Shown piece after piece: positions 25,946-33,343 of a DNA stretch of 42,947 nucleotides (positions are counted from its first letter, which is position 1; each line of letters opens with the position of its first letter). The position numbers and the translations under genes are program-made. The notes beneath the pieces are model-generated. The model ran no database searches. It had not been told where the DNA came from and worked only from the letters and a program-made list of their open reading frames with translations. This DNA comes from Clostridia bacterium. Lineage in GTDB: Bacteria > Bacillota > Clostridia > Christensenellales > Borkfalkiaceae. The stretch covers positions 1 through 42,947 of the forward strand of contig JAFVPE010000015.1 in assembly GCA_017505465.1 (NCBI GenBank). Direction: 5' to 3'.

Positions 25946-28105
25946 TTATTGTTCTTGTTTTAAGCCCTGCGCGCGTTTCTTTTCATTGATACGCCGCAAT
26001 TCTTTACTGTCCGTCATACCGCGCTTGCCCTTTTCCAGCTTATCTCTCATGATTCTGCTCAGATGATAAAACAACCGCACTATACCTGTTTGCATATACC
26101 TTGCTCGGTGTTCCCGTATGTCTTCCAAGGTCTGTTGTGCGTATTCGTTGCCTTGCTCTGCAGCAGAATGCAGATACGCCATCGCCCTTTCTTCATCCCG
26201 TTCGACTCCTAAACCGTACAGATATATCCTCGCAAGCTGATACTCCGCAAACGCATTCCCGTCCTTCGCCGCTTGCTCGAAATGCTGAATGGCTTTTTCC
26301 GTATCCGTCAAGCCTTCTTCCGTGAGCCAAATCTTCCCTGCAAGATACGCCGCACGCGGATTACCTTTGCCTGCCGCTCGCTCTAAATATTCCAACGCTT
26401 TTTCTGCGTCCTTTTCTACAAGCTCGCCTTGGTATAAAAGTTTTCCGTACACGTACTCCGCAGGCAGCATACCCTTCTCCGCTGATTGTTTCAAGAACTC
26501 CACCGCATCCGCCGTGTTCTTCTTTAGTTTCTCGCCGTCCAGCAACGCTTTTCCAAGCGTATACATCGCATACTTATTTTCCTGCGCAATCGCTCTTCGC
26601 AACAGCTCTTCCGCTCGCTCTGCATTCGCTTCTATGTCTTCGCCTTTAAGATAGGTCTTGCCGAGCAGGTATTCCGCATAATGGTTTTTATCCGTCACTG
26701 AATCTTCCAACCATTTGAGCGCGGTCGGTATATCTTTGGAAACCACTTTTCCTTGCAGATGCATTTTCCCCAACTGATATTTCGCAACCGTATTCCCAAG
26801 GCTTGCTGACTCAATCAAAAACTCTACCGCTTTCTTCGGATCGTACCCGTCGCTTTCTTCGACAAGCAAATCCTTAGCTTTGCGGTAGAGTTCCCACATC
26901 TTTTTTCTGTCCTTCCATGAAATTTTTACGCTTTCCGTTTCCGCGTCCGTCGGCTCTGGCGTAGGACAATCCCTATCCATCGCCTTTCGTTCTAGTAAAA
27001 TGTTCATCGCTTCCTTGATAACGGCGTTGCGAATGGATTTAAACTCATCGTTCTGAGAGAGCGGAATCCGTTCTCCCATTTCCTTTGTGTAAGTCTTGAT
27101 AACTTCTTCCCTTTGCTCGTACCATAACTCATAGAGCTTTGCAATCCGCTCGTCACTCGCCAGCCCGTCTACGATAGAACACACCAACGCTTTCACGTCA
27201 GGTTTAAGATATCCGTACACTTTTTTTCCTTTCGTCTTCGACAACCTTTTCGCAAGCTGTACGAGCTTTTGTTCAAGCTGCGGATTGTCATACCCTTCTT
27301 CGTTGATCCGACGAACGATTTCCGCAATCAAGTCCTTGCCTGTGCCACGAAGCTCGTCACGATGCTGCGTTTGTTTTTCATACACGCTGATAAGGTCCTG
27401 GGCAAAGATATTCGCCGCGAACTTCGAACGCATATTGTGTACGCTTTGTTTCGTCAGGTAACCTTCCTTTGGATTTTTCGAATACACAATTAGATGCACG
27501 TGAGGATGATGTCCTTCGTTATGAAACGCGCCGTACCAACAAAAGTTTTCAAGCGGGATTTTGAAGTTCTCCGCCATCATCGCCGCTTCCGAGCGAAGCA
27601 TATCACGCCACCGGTTTCCGTTATCGTAGCCGAGCCGCTGAGCATCCTCCCTTCGAAGAGAAAGAATTACCGTCCATACGTTGCCGTCGTATTCGTTGAG
27701 TTCCGCCGACACCGAATTCAAATTGACAGGCTCGCCGTCGTCCGTGAACAGTCCGTGCGCGCCGAACCGTTCCGCCCTCGGACGCGTCGCAATGTAGTCC
27801 GCATACGTTTTCTTGCCCATTGCCGTTTCAATATTTTCTTCCACGACACGGGAAATGAATTCGGATGCGTTCCACTTGGACGGATTCTTGCAGTAATCAT
27901 CGTACTCGTGCATATCCTTCGCATCAGGAAAATCTCTCAAGAGTTTCTTGATGATATCGCTTTGTTTGAGGGTAGCAGGTACGAGTTTAAACGACTCGTC
28001 TATCTTTTCCACGCCCTCTCTCGTAGCAATATATTTTGCGTAGCCGCCTATCTTTTTCAGCTCGTCGTTCTTCAGGTACTTGAACTTTGTTATTAGCCGC
28101 GCCAT
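25946..28105 (-). CDS. MobP3-type relaxase with C-terminal Sel1 repeats
   Basis: A 719-residue protein. The N-terminal part is a MobP relaxase: GYAKYIATREG with tyrosine candidates at 22 and 25, and FHNEGHHPHVHLIVYS with the metal-binding histidines at about 199-204. ERFGAHGLF and NVWTVILSLRREDA are typical of the MobP3 group. Residues about 405-650 hold at least six Sel1/TPR-like repeats of 36 residues, such as GNTVAKYQLGKMHLQGKVV. It nicks oriT and pilots the strand to the recipient; the Sel1 part probably binds proteins. AAAGGAACTG precedes the ATG, and the start overlaps the accessory gene by 13 bases. Confidence 0.85.
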   Translation of the reverse strand: MARLITKFKYLKNDELKKIGGYAKYIATREGVEKIDESFKLVPATLKQSDIIKKLLRDFPDAKDMHEYDDYCKNPSKWNASEFISRVVEENIETAMGKKTYADYIATRPRAERFGAHGLFTDDGEPVNLNSVSAELNEYDGNVWTVILSLRREDAQRLGYDNGNRWRDMLRSEAAMMAENFKIPLENFCWYGAFHNEGHHPHVHLIVYSKNPKEGYLTKQSVHNMRSKFAANIFAQDLISVYEKQTQHRDELRGTGKDLIAEIVRRINEEGYDNPQLEQKLVQLAKRLSKTKGKKVYGYLKPDVKALVCSIVDGLASDERIAKLYELWYEQREEVIKTYTKEMGERIPLSQNDEFKSIRNAVIKEAMNILLERKAMDRDCPTPEPTDAETESVKISWKDRKKMWELYRKAKDLLVEESDGYDPKKAVEFLIESASLGNTVAKYQLGKMHLQGKVVSKDIPTALKWLEDSVTDKNHYAEYLLGKTYLKGEDIEANAERAEELLRRAIAQENKYAMYTLGKALLDGEKLKKNTADAVEFLKQSAEKGMLPAEYVYGKLLYQGELVEKDAEKALEYLERAAGKGNPRAAYLAGKIWLTEEGLTDTEKAIQHFEQAAKDGNAFAEYQLARIYLYGLGVERDEERAMAYLHSAAEQGNEYAQQTLEDIREHRARYMQTGIVRLFYHLSRIMRDKLEKGKRGMTDSKELRRINEKKRAQGLKQEQ

Positions 28106-28527
28106 TCAGTTCCTTTCTGCCAATCGAGCGCGTCTTCAAAACCAAACGAGCCGTTTAAGCGTTTCACTTCTTTCACGCACTCGCCGCGCAACCTTTCCAA
28201 CGACACTTGGTCGATATCCAAGTTAATCGCAAGGATGTTCATCATCAACGCCATCTCCACCGCCAGCTTAAACAGCACTCGGCTTTGCTTATTCTCGCTC
28301 TCCGCTACGATTCCTTTCAAGGTCGACAGTACGATATGCGGAAGGTATTCCTTGTTATCGTTAGAGGAAAGATACCCAACGTAAAAATCAACCGCCTTTT
28401 CCACGAGTTCGCTCTTGGTTAGACAGTTCGCCTTTTTATACCAATCGTCTATCTTTTGCAAGGTTTCTTTTTTTGCCCATAACGCGAACCTTTTCTTATC
28501 TTCTTGCTCTGCTTTCTTTTCTGTCAC
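28093..28527 (-). CDS. Probable relaxosome accessory protein
   Basis: A 144-residue protein starting with GTG at 28527 after AAGGAGG. Residues about 12-60 (FALWAKKETLQKIDDWYKKA, then TKSELVEKAVDFYVGYL) match the pattern of ribbon-helix-helix-like MobC accessory proteins, in which a beta strand is followed by two helices; the rest is helical. It sits between the probable oriT and the relaxase gene and overlaps the latter. A DNA-binding role at oriT is inferred. Confidence 0.65.
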   Translation of the reverse strand: MTEKKAEQEDKKRFALWAKKETLQKIDDWYKKANCLTKSELVEKAVDFYVGYLSSNDNKEYLPHIVLSTLKGIVAESENKQSRVLFKLAVEMALMMNILAINLDIDQVSLERLRGECVKEVKRLNGSFGFEDALDWQKGTEWRG

Positions 28528-28539
28528 AATTTCCTCCTT

Positions 28540-28760
28540 TCTTCCTTAACCCACCCCGTAACCCACTCGTTTTCCCTTACAACACCGCATATTCAGCCTT
28601 CCGCAACCCACTCCTTGACACAACACCCCGTTTTACAACCCACTCGGTTCAAATCGCTAAATCCCTTGAAACAGCGGGCGTTGCACGCTGTTGTGAACTG
28701 CGTTTGGGGTGTCTACAACCCAAACGCTTTCTCCTGCTTATTTTCTACCCTATGCCACCG
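28540..28760. other. Probable origin of transfer (oriT) region
   Basis: A 362-base gap without a convincing gene (28528-28889) lies directly upstream of the accessory and relaxase genes. It has direct repeats of AACCCACTC or AACCCACCC at 28548, 28560, 28605 and 28637, an inverted repeat AACAGCG/CGCTGTT (28670-28676 with 28686-28692), and a perfect 9-pair inverted repeat GCGTTTGGG/CCCAAACGC (28700-28708 with 28719-28727). Repeats plus hairpins next to relaxase genes are the usual form of oriT. The nick site is not assigned. Confidence 0.6.
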
Positions 28761-28889
28761 CGCAACAATAGCCCGAATCTTGCGTTTTTACACTCATGCA
28801 CAAAGGCTTGAAATTTCGCCGTATTTTGCCCCGTCGGGTACTTCTGCCACCCGCTTGGAATCGTCGCAAACAGGCGGTATTTTCGCCCT

Positions 28890-29555
28890 TTAAGGCGGTG
28901 TTATGCCCATGGCGTTTCTTGCCGCCATGTCTATTTCTTCACCGTCCAGGTTGTCGCGGAATACCTGCTCTCGCTCTTGTTCCGTTAAACCAACCTCGCC
29001 TTCGGCATTTTCTACCGCTTTCGTTAAGGTGTATAGGTCGTAGGCTTTCCAATCTTCATAGCCCTGCTCCAGCACGTGAACGGTTCCCTCGTATAAATCA
29101 AAATCTACCACCGCCGTGATAAGAGGATTCGTTTTTATGGAGTCGCACAGCACTTCGTACACCGATTCATCCAACGTACCTTCCGCCAAAAAACATCTTT
29201 GTCCGACTGTATCCACCGTGTATTGTTTTAACGCCTCGTCCTTATCCGCCTCCGCATAATCTTTTGCGATCGAGAAAAAACTTTCACCGCGCGGCGTGCT
29301 GAATGCATATTCCTCGAACTCATCTCGGATACGCACCACGGCGAATTGTTTCCCCTTCACTGCTTCCGCCTTGTCATCCAAAGCAATCTGCTTTTCGATT
29401 TGCTCTCGCTCCGACGGCGGAATAAGTTCTTGATACCATTCCTCCGCCTTCGCTTGGAGCTGTTCGTCGAAATTTTTTCCGCCGCGTTCCAGCGCTTCGC
29501 GCATCGCGGCGTATTTGCGGTAGTGAATGGGAATTATCAATTCTTTATTTTCCAT
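28890..29555 (-). CDS. Hypothetical protein of the mobile element
   Basis: A 221-residue soluble acidic protein, family not recognised. The N-terminus IPIHYRKYAAMREALERGGK is followed by a helical segment and then an alpha/beta part with FAVVRIRDEFEEYAF and TAVVDFDLYEGTVHVL. No catalytic motif is evident. GAGGAGG precedes the ATG; the start overlaps the end of the upstream small gene by 11 bases. Confidence 0.6.
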   Translation of the reverse strand: MENKELIIPIHYRKYAAMREALERGGKNFDEQLQAKAEEWYQELIPPSEREQIEKQIALDDKAEAVKGKQFAVVRIRDEFEEYAFSTPRGESFFSIAKDYAEADKDEALKQYTVDTVGQRCFLAEGTLDESVYEVLCDSIKTNPLITAVVDFDLYEGTVHVLEQGYEDWKAYDLYTLTKAVENAEGEVGLTEQEREQVFRDNLDGEEIDMAARNAMGITPP

Positions 29556-29802
29556 CCGTTACCTCCTCATCCGCGCCTGCGGCGATAGCAGAAGATATAA
29601 CACCTTTCTTTACTGTATTCTTACCACCGTTCCCTGCTCGTAGCGAAAGATATTCCCTCACCCCTGCAGGTACAGTTTTCGTGTACAAACTTTCCATGGC
29701 TTTTTCCACCTCGCCTTCCACCGTTTGGCCTTTCTGTTCCAAGTACACTTTCAATGCCGACAGCTTTTCTTCGTCATAGCTTACCGTAATATTTTTCTTC
29801 AT
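29545..29802 (-). CDS. Small DUF6103-like protein
   Basis: An 85-residue protein beginning MKKNITVSYDEEKLSALKVY with LEQKGQTVEGEVEKAMESLY and VPAGVREYLSL. This pattern resembles the small DUF6103-type proteins found in clostridial conjugative elements; a short strand followed by helices suggests a ribbon-helix-helix-like dimer. Assignment is from memory of the pattern. AGGAGG is well placed. Confidence 0.6.
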   Translation of the reverse strand: MKKNITVSYDEEKLSALKVYLEQKGQTVEGEVEKAMESLYTKTVPAGVREYLSLRAGNGGKNTVKKGVISSAIAAGADEEVTDGK

Positions 29803-29814
29803 ACTTCCTCCTTC

Positions 29815-30147
29815 TTACATAGATTGCATCGGTGTCAACACCAACACGTCGTCCTGCTCTTCCAACTCATAGTGACCTGCATAATTTCTCGCTACCTGCG
29901 GCGGACAATATAGATGGCACGCAAAACAGCTTTTCATGATACCATGTCCGCGTTCATCCTGTTTTAACGCAAGCACACCATGCTCTTCATCCACGCCCCA
30001 TACCCATTTGCATTCCATTAGAAACGGAAATTTCTTCAAGGCTTTTTGGCTCACGTATGCAGGCGCGCCTTTGTAAATTGCGATGTCCGTTTGACCGCGT
30101 GTTGCACCTGCGCCATACTTAAAATTGTATTTCTTTTTCTCTGCCAT
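29815..30147 (-). CDS. Hypothetical protein of the mobile element
   Basis: A 110-residue basic-to-neutral protein, family not recognised. A cysteine-rich stretch CFACHLYC at residues 74-81 could bind a metal, but spacing does not fit a known finger. It ends LTPMQSM and is followed 12 bases later by the next small gene. GGAAGG precedes the ATG. Confidence 0.55.
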   Translation of the reverse strand: MAEKKKYNFKYGAGATRGQTDIAIYKGAPAYVSQKALKKFPFLMECKWVWGVDEEHGVLALKQDERGHGIMKSCFACHLYCPPQVARNYAGHYELEEQDDVLVLTPMQSM

Positions 30148-30163
30148 TTTTCCGTCCTTCCTT

Positions 30164-30658
30164 TTACATATTCTGCATCAACGGTTCTTCCCCTTCCGCT
30201 TCCACCGTTTCCTCATTCTCTGTTATCGTTTCCTGCGGTTCATACTTCAATTCTTTCGCAAGGTCTTTTTCGACCAACGTCGGCTGACCTAATTTTATAT
30301 AGTTCCAAGTCTTATCTTTCGTAAAAATATACGTGTAATTACAATCCGTATCAACCGTGATCGACTTGAAATCACGCCTCCTTGCGCCAACACATTTTTC
30401 GCCAAGGTCCCTGCCGTATGCCAACGTTACGTCCTCTTGCCGTTCCATGTGATTGTGTGGCTTTGTCGGATCGGGCGCGAGTTTTCCGCCTATGACTGAA
30501 AGGTCGCCGAGTTTTAGAAGTTCGTCCAACTTTTCTTCTGTGTCATAATGCTTTAGCAATATCATCCCTGCATGGGATGGATATCCGTCGCTATGACAGT
30601 AAATCGACCTATACTTGCCGTTGTCCAATTCTTTTGCTATCCATGCTCTCGTACTCAT
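30164..30658 (-). CDS. Hypothetical protein, MSTRA..I-type of phages and plasmids
   Basis: A 164-residue protein beginning MSTRAWIAKELDNGKYRSIY followed by CHSDGYPSHAG. Proteins with this opening (STRA, then YCH.DGYP) are frequent in phages and conjugative elements, without known function. The C-terminal 25 residues are rich in glutamate. GAGGAGG precedes the ATG. It lies 10 bases after the methyltransferase gene. Confidence 0.6.
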   Translation of the reverse strand: MSTRAWIAKELDNGKYRSIYCHSDGYPSHAGMILLKHYDTEEKLDELLKLGDLSVIGGKLAPDPTKPHNHMERQEDVTLAYGRDLGEKCVGARRRDFKSITVDTDCNYTYIFTKDKTWNYIKLGQPTLVEKDLAKELKYEPQETITENEETVEAEGEEPLMQNM

Positions 30659-30668
30659 TCTATCCTCC

Positions 30669-31931
30669 TCATAATAATTCCTTAAAAATCGCCATCAGCA
30701 CGTCTACGACAATGGAATTTCCCGCCTGCTTATAAAGTTGCGAATGCGTCGTTACCTTCGCCGCGCGTTCATAGCTTTCATCGTCAAAACCCATTAACCG
30801 CCAACACTCTTTCGGCGTTAATTTTCGGATGCGTTTTTCCGATTCGATAATCCCCTGCCCGTTCCGTTTTAGGTCCGCGCCGCAGTTCGTCGTGAGCGTT
30901 CCCACACACGTTCCGTCCCTGCGTATCACGCCGTTATACCCATCGTACACAATCGGTCCGTCCACGACAAGGATTGCCGTCTTGAATCCTTCAGGCCTTG
31001 TCGTTACCGTTGGCGAGACACCGCTTTTGTTGACGCGCTGATTGAATGCATCTATCGTGTCCCCGTCCTCACATGCGTTCGTCCGTAGCGTTTCAAACGC
31101 TTGTCTGTAAAACCTACGCCCGTCCGCTATCTCCGTTTTTTCTTCCTCTGTCCATAAACTACCGGAATACCCGATTATCTCACGTTTCTTCGGCGTATGC
31201 GACAAATTCAGTTCTTTAATGGCGTCCTCTTTTAGATAGTACCTCTCATCCACTTCCGTATCCAACAAGTCTTTGAGCTTTCTTTTCCTTCCTTTTCCGC
31301 GAGGGAAATTGTAATACATACCTTCCCCAAGCCAGCTCAGCATAAAGCACCGTTCTCTATCCTGCGGCACGTCGAAATCCTTGGAGTTCAACACCGCGTA
31401 ACGGTTTGTATATCCAAGTTCTTCCAAAAAAGCGCACCATGCGAAAAAGTCCTTGCGGTTGCTTTCACTCAATATATCGGGGACGTTCTCCATGAGTAAA
31501 AAATTAGGCAGTTCCGCCGTTTCATTCAACAGCCGTTCCACCTCCCACAGTAGTCCACTGCGCGTTCCGCTTCCCTTACCCATTCCTTTTTGTTTGCCGA
31601 CCTTCGACAAGTCAGTGCAGGGAAAGGAATATGTCATAATATAATCGTATTTATCCGTATCGACAATCCCTAAATCTTCCGCGTGGAGCTTCGTGATATC
31701 CGTGGGCATAAAAAAAGTGTCGTGTACTGCATTGTAGCTGTCCACGACACTCTTTTCAATTTCACATATTCGATACCGTTCAAAATCCGCGCCCAGATTT
31801 TTAAGCGCTTTTGCCTGCGCGCCGATGCCTGCAAATAGTTCGATGAGCCGAATGGGTTTCGTCACCTTCAACGGCATTGTACCGTCAAAAAAGGACATTT
31901 GCAGTCCCGTACTTTTCATCGTACTCGCCAT
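30669..31931 (-). CDS. DNA (cytosine-5-)-methyltransferase, orphan
   Basis: A 420-residue m5C methyltransferase. Motif I is LIELFAGIGAQAKAL, motif IV with the catalytic cysteine is YSFPCTDLSKVGKQ, motif VI is LMENVPDI, motif VIII is QDRERCFML, and motifs IX-X are LTPKECWRLMGF and QAGNSIVV near the end. All key residues are present. The variable region between VIII and IX would set the target site, which cannot be predicted. No restriction endonuclease gene is adjacent. In a mobile element it probably protects the incoming DNA from host restriction. The start is 3 bases after the upstream stop codon and lacks a clear ribosome binding site, so translation is probably coupled. Confidence 0.9.
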   Translation of the reverse strand: MASTMKSTGLQMSFFDGTMPLKVTKPIRLIELFAGIGAQAKALKNLGADFERYRICEIEKSVVDSYNAVHDTFFMPTDITKLHAEDLGIVDTDKYDYIMTYSFPCTDLSKVGKQKGMGKGSGTRSGLLWEVERLLNETAELPNFLLMENVPDILSESNRKDFFAWCAFLEELGYTNRYAVLNSKDFDVPQDRERCFMLSWLGEGMYYNFPRGKGRKRKLKDLLDTEVDERYYLKEDAIKELNLSHTPKKREIIGYSGSLWTEEEKTEIADGRRFYRQAFETLRTNACEDGDTIDAFNQRVNKSGVSPTVTTRPEGFKTAILVVDGPIVYDGYNGVIRRDGTCVGTLTTNCGADLKRNGQGIIESEKRIRKLTPKECWRLMGFDDESYERAAKVTTHSQLYKQAGNSIVVDVLMAIFKELL

Positions 31932-31934
31932 ACG

Positions 31935-32306
31935 TCAGCCCATGTTCATGCCCGTATCTTCGGACGGTTCACGCATTATCTCACCGTGGTAACGGTTGCA
32001 ATAATCTTCAATAAAAAACCCCGTTTCTTCAAAGCTGTTTACGCTCGCATGGGGCTGACCTACAAAGTCTTGATGCAAGCCTTCGAGTATTTTACCCCTT
32101 TCTTTGTACAACGCTTTATAAACGTTATCGTTGAACTCTACCTCACCGCAAATCGTATCGCGGAATTCCGCTTTTACCATCGATTCGTAGCTGTGCGCGT
32201 AAACTTCTTCGACCGTCTTACTTCCGTCCAACAAATCCGCTTCGTATGCCTTAAATTCTTTGTCGACGCTCTCTATAACCTCGTGCTTATAATCGACGTC
32301 GTTCAT
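31935..32306 (-). CDS. Small protein of the mobile element (DUF3848-like, tentative)
   Basis: About 123 residues. The pattern FKAYEADLLDGSKTVEEVYA followed by HSYESMVKAEF resembles the DUF3848 group of clostridial elements, where a small protein has an AYE or SYE motif and long helices. Start: ATG at 32306 after AAAGG at 11 bases; a TTG codon precedes it in frame. It is first in the mobilisation operon and is followed 3 bases later by the methyltransferase gene. Confidence 0.5.
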   Translation of the reverse strand: MNDVDYKHEVIESVDKEFKAYEADLLDGSKTVEEVYAHSYESMVKAEFRDTICGEVEFNDNVYKALYKERGKILEGLHQDFVGQPHASVNSFEETGFFIEDYCNRYHGEIMREPSEDTGMNMG

Positions 32307-32337
32307 CAAATCGAAATACCTTTCTTCGCAGTATCAT
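32287..32337 (-). CDS. Possible 16-codon leader peptide
   Basis: AAAAGGAG stands 4-5 bases before an ATG at 32337 that opens a frame of 16 codons rich in arginine and ending at 32287. It overlaps the start of the following gene in another frame. This ribosome binding site is much better than that of the longer gene, so the short frame may couple or regulate translation. It may equally be chance. Confidence 0.3.
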   Translation of the reverse strand: MILRRKVFRFDERRRL

Positions 32338-32361
32338 AATTTCTCCTTTTAATTTTGGGCA

Positions 32362-32396
32362 TAAAAAAAGGCATAGAGTTTTTCCTTCTCTATGCC
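32362..32396 (-). terminator. Strong terminator upstream of the mobilisation operon
   Basis: GGCATAGAG pairs perfectly with CTCTATGCC over a 9-base loop, followed by TTTTTTTATG on the minus strand. It lies about 25 bases before the first start codon of the operon, so it either stops transcripts from the right or acts as an attenuator. Confidence 0.8.
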
Positions 32397-32564
32397 GACA
32401 AAGTTTTTATTTTTTGCGAATACGGGAGTTCAACTCCGTCAAGTATCGCAAAATAGCCATTTTGCATCTATAAAAATGTGGTATTTTTTTTCGCCCTTTG
32501 AAATGCGAAAACCCCAGGAAAATCCTGGGGTTTAGGTGTATGGATCTTTTTTGTCCACACTTTA
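32397..32564. other. Non-coding stretch with three hairpins between the two mobile elements
   Basis: No gene is supported here. It holds the near-palindrome GGAGTTCAACTCC (32425-32437), a 7-pair hairpin GCAAAAT/ATTTTGC (32448-32465) and a 7-pair hairpin CCCCAGG/CCTGGGG (32512-32530) that would serve as a terminator on the minus strand (TTTTCGC follows). The promoter of the mobilisation operon should lie here, but none with good boxes was found. Confidence 0.5.
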
Positions 32565-32622
32565 TGGCGCAGAGAAAGGGATTTGAACCCTTGTATACAT
32601 TCCTGCATAACACGATTTCGAA
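32565..32622. repeat. attL-like repeat: 3' fragment of tRNA-Ser
   Basis: These 58 bases are identical to 35437-35494, the 3' part of the intact tRNA-Ser including CCA. Identity stops abruptly after the anticodon-loop sequence. This is the expected footprint of site-specific integration into a tRNA gene. Confidence 0.92.
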
Positions 32623-32633
32623 CCCTCTGCTAT

Positions 32634-32966
32634 TCAATCTTGGTTTTTCAGTTCCTTTTTGAATTCTTTTATAAAAGCCCTACGTTCTTTATAGGACATC
32701 TTCTCAAACTCTTCATTTACTGTTTCAATTACCTCTTTGGCAACCTTTTTTATTTCAGCCTCTAATACATTAAAACTCAAAATATCATTTGGTGTTGTTT
32801 CAAGAATACAGCATATATCTACTAAACATTCCAAATCAGGCTCACGTTGTCCATTTGCCCATTGAGAAACTGTGTTTTGTTTTACCCCTAAACGCCTTGC
32901 AAAGCTCGATTGAGTAAATCCCCTTACTCGTAATAAATCACTAAAATTTTCCGCAAAACTACTCAT
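32634..32966 (-). CDS. Xre/Cro-type helix-turn-helix repressor
   Basis: A 110-residue protein from the ATG at 32966, with GGAGGTG 7 bases upstream; the frame extends to 33203 but has no good start there. The HTH_3 domain is in residues 7-62: FSDLLRVRGFTQSSFARRLG, then KQNTVSQWANGQREPDLECL. The C-terminal 45 residues form a charged helix (VAKEVIETVNEEFEKMSYKE), probably for dimerisation. It is divergent from the HUH gene and faces operators at 32993-33086. Role inferred as lysogeny-type control of replication and excision. Confidence 0.85.
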   Translation of the reverse strand: MSSFAENFSDLLRVRGFTQSSFARRLGVKQNTVSQWANGQREPDLECLVDICCILETTPNDILSFNVLEAEIKKVAKEVIETVNEEFEKMSYKERRAFIKEFKKELKNQD

Positions 32967-32985
32967 TTTTAACACCTCCAAATAC

Positions 32986-33014
32986 AATATATCACAATTT
33001 GAGAAAAAAATCAA
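32986..33014 (-). promoter_or_regulatory. Promoter of the repressor gene
   Basis: Minus-strand TTGATT (33009-33014) and TATATT (32986-32991) with a 17-base spacer. One operator-like site (32993-33003) lies inside the spacer, so the repressor probably controls its own gene. Confidence 0.6.
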
Positions 33015-33086
33015 GAAAAGCACCTTAAAACGCTTGACTATCTCATTTTGAGCTACTATAATAATGATAGTATCTCTTTTTGAGAT
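32993..33086. promoter_or_regulatory. Three operator-like sites of the divergent repressor/HUH promoters
   Basis: CTCATTTTGAG at 33042-33052, ATCTCTTTTTGAGAT at 33072-33086 and CACAATTTGAG (32993-33003) share the form CTCA-spacer-TGAG. The first lies between the -35 and -10 boxes of the HUH promoter, the second just downstream of it, and the third within the repressor promoter. This matches a phage-style switch. Confidence 0.6.
33034..33062 (+). promoter_or_regulatory. Promoter of the HUH initiator gene
   Basis: TTGACT (33034-33039) and TATAAT (33057-33062) with a 17-base spacer. An operator-like palindrome fills the spacer, so repression by the adjacent Xre protein is expected. Confidence 0.75.
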
Positions 33087-33089
33087 GTT

Positions 33090-33169
33090 CAGGTGTGGAA
33101 ACTTGCTATGTACAACTAAATATTTATATATAACTCTGCTTATCCCTCGCATTTCCACACCTGCGGGGG
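33090..33169 (+). promoter_or_regulatory. Attenuator-like leader before the HUH initiator gene
   Basis: CAGGTGTGGAAA (33090-33101) pairs perfectly with TTTCCACACCTG (33152-33163). The 3' part can instead join a terminator-like hairpin CCCTCGC/GCGGGGG (33144-33150 with 33163-33169) followed by ATTTTGCTTT. The two folds exclude each other, as in the copy-control leaders of rolling-circle plasmids. The remaining leader to 33343 has a GGCAGG/CCTGCC inverted repeat (33216-33271) and no gene. Confidence 0.5.
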
Positions 33170-33343
33170 ATTTTGCTTTATTTCCAACGTTCAGCTGCGC
33201 CACGTTCCAATGGTCGGCAGGATTAAGAAAACCCGTGTGGGGTTCGTCTGGGTGGTTGGCTTTAGCCTGCCCCCTGACGATACACTACCCCTACTTGATT
33301 AACGGACATTTTTCACTCATTACTATATAAGGAGTACATAGAC

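Larger units (their letters stand above)
22199..32564 (-). mobile_element. Mobilisable element or conjugative-element remnant (MobP3/VirD4 module)
   Basis: A single leftward operon holds a MobP3-type relaxase, VirD4 coupling protein, toprim primase-like protein, DNA-binding accessory proteins, a DNA methyltransferase, small conserved-type unknowns and a probable oriT. VirB4, VirB6, cell-wall hydrolase and integrase genes were looked for and not found. It abuts a tRNA-Ser 3' fragment at 32565. The right end may use that tRNA; the left end is not defined, so the bounds given are those of the operon. Confidence 0.65.

Noticed and set aside
28796..29119. Plus-strand frame across the end of the oriT gap
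   Set aside because: Its latter half is antisense to a minus-strand gene with a good ribosome binding site, and it has none itself.
32407..32637. 76-residue minus-strand frame over the tRNA fragment
   Set aside because: It is made from the tRNA repeat and hairpin sequences and has no ribosome binding site.
33064..33330. Plus-strand 88-residue frame upstream of the HUH gene
   Set aside because: It covers the structured leader; composition is not protein-like, and the start lies within the promoter/operator region.
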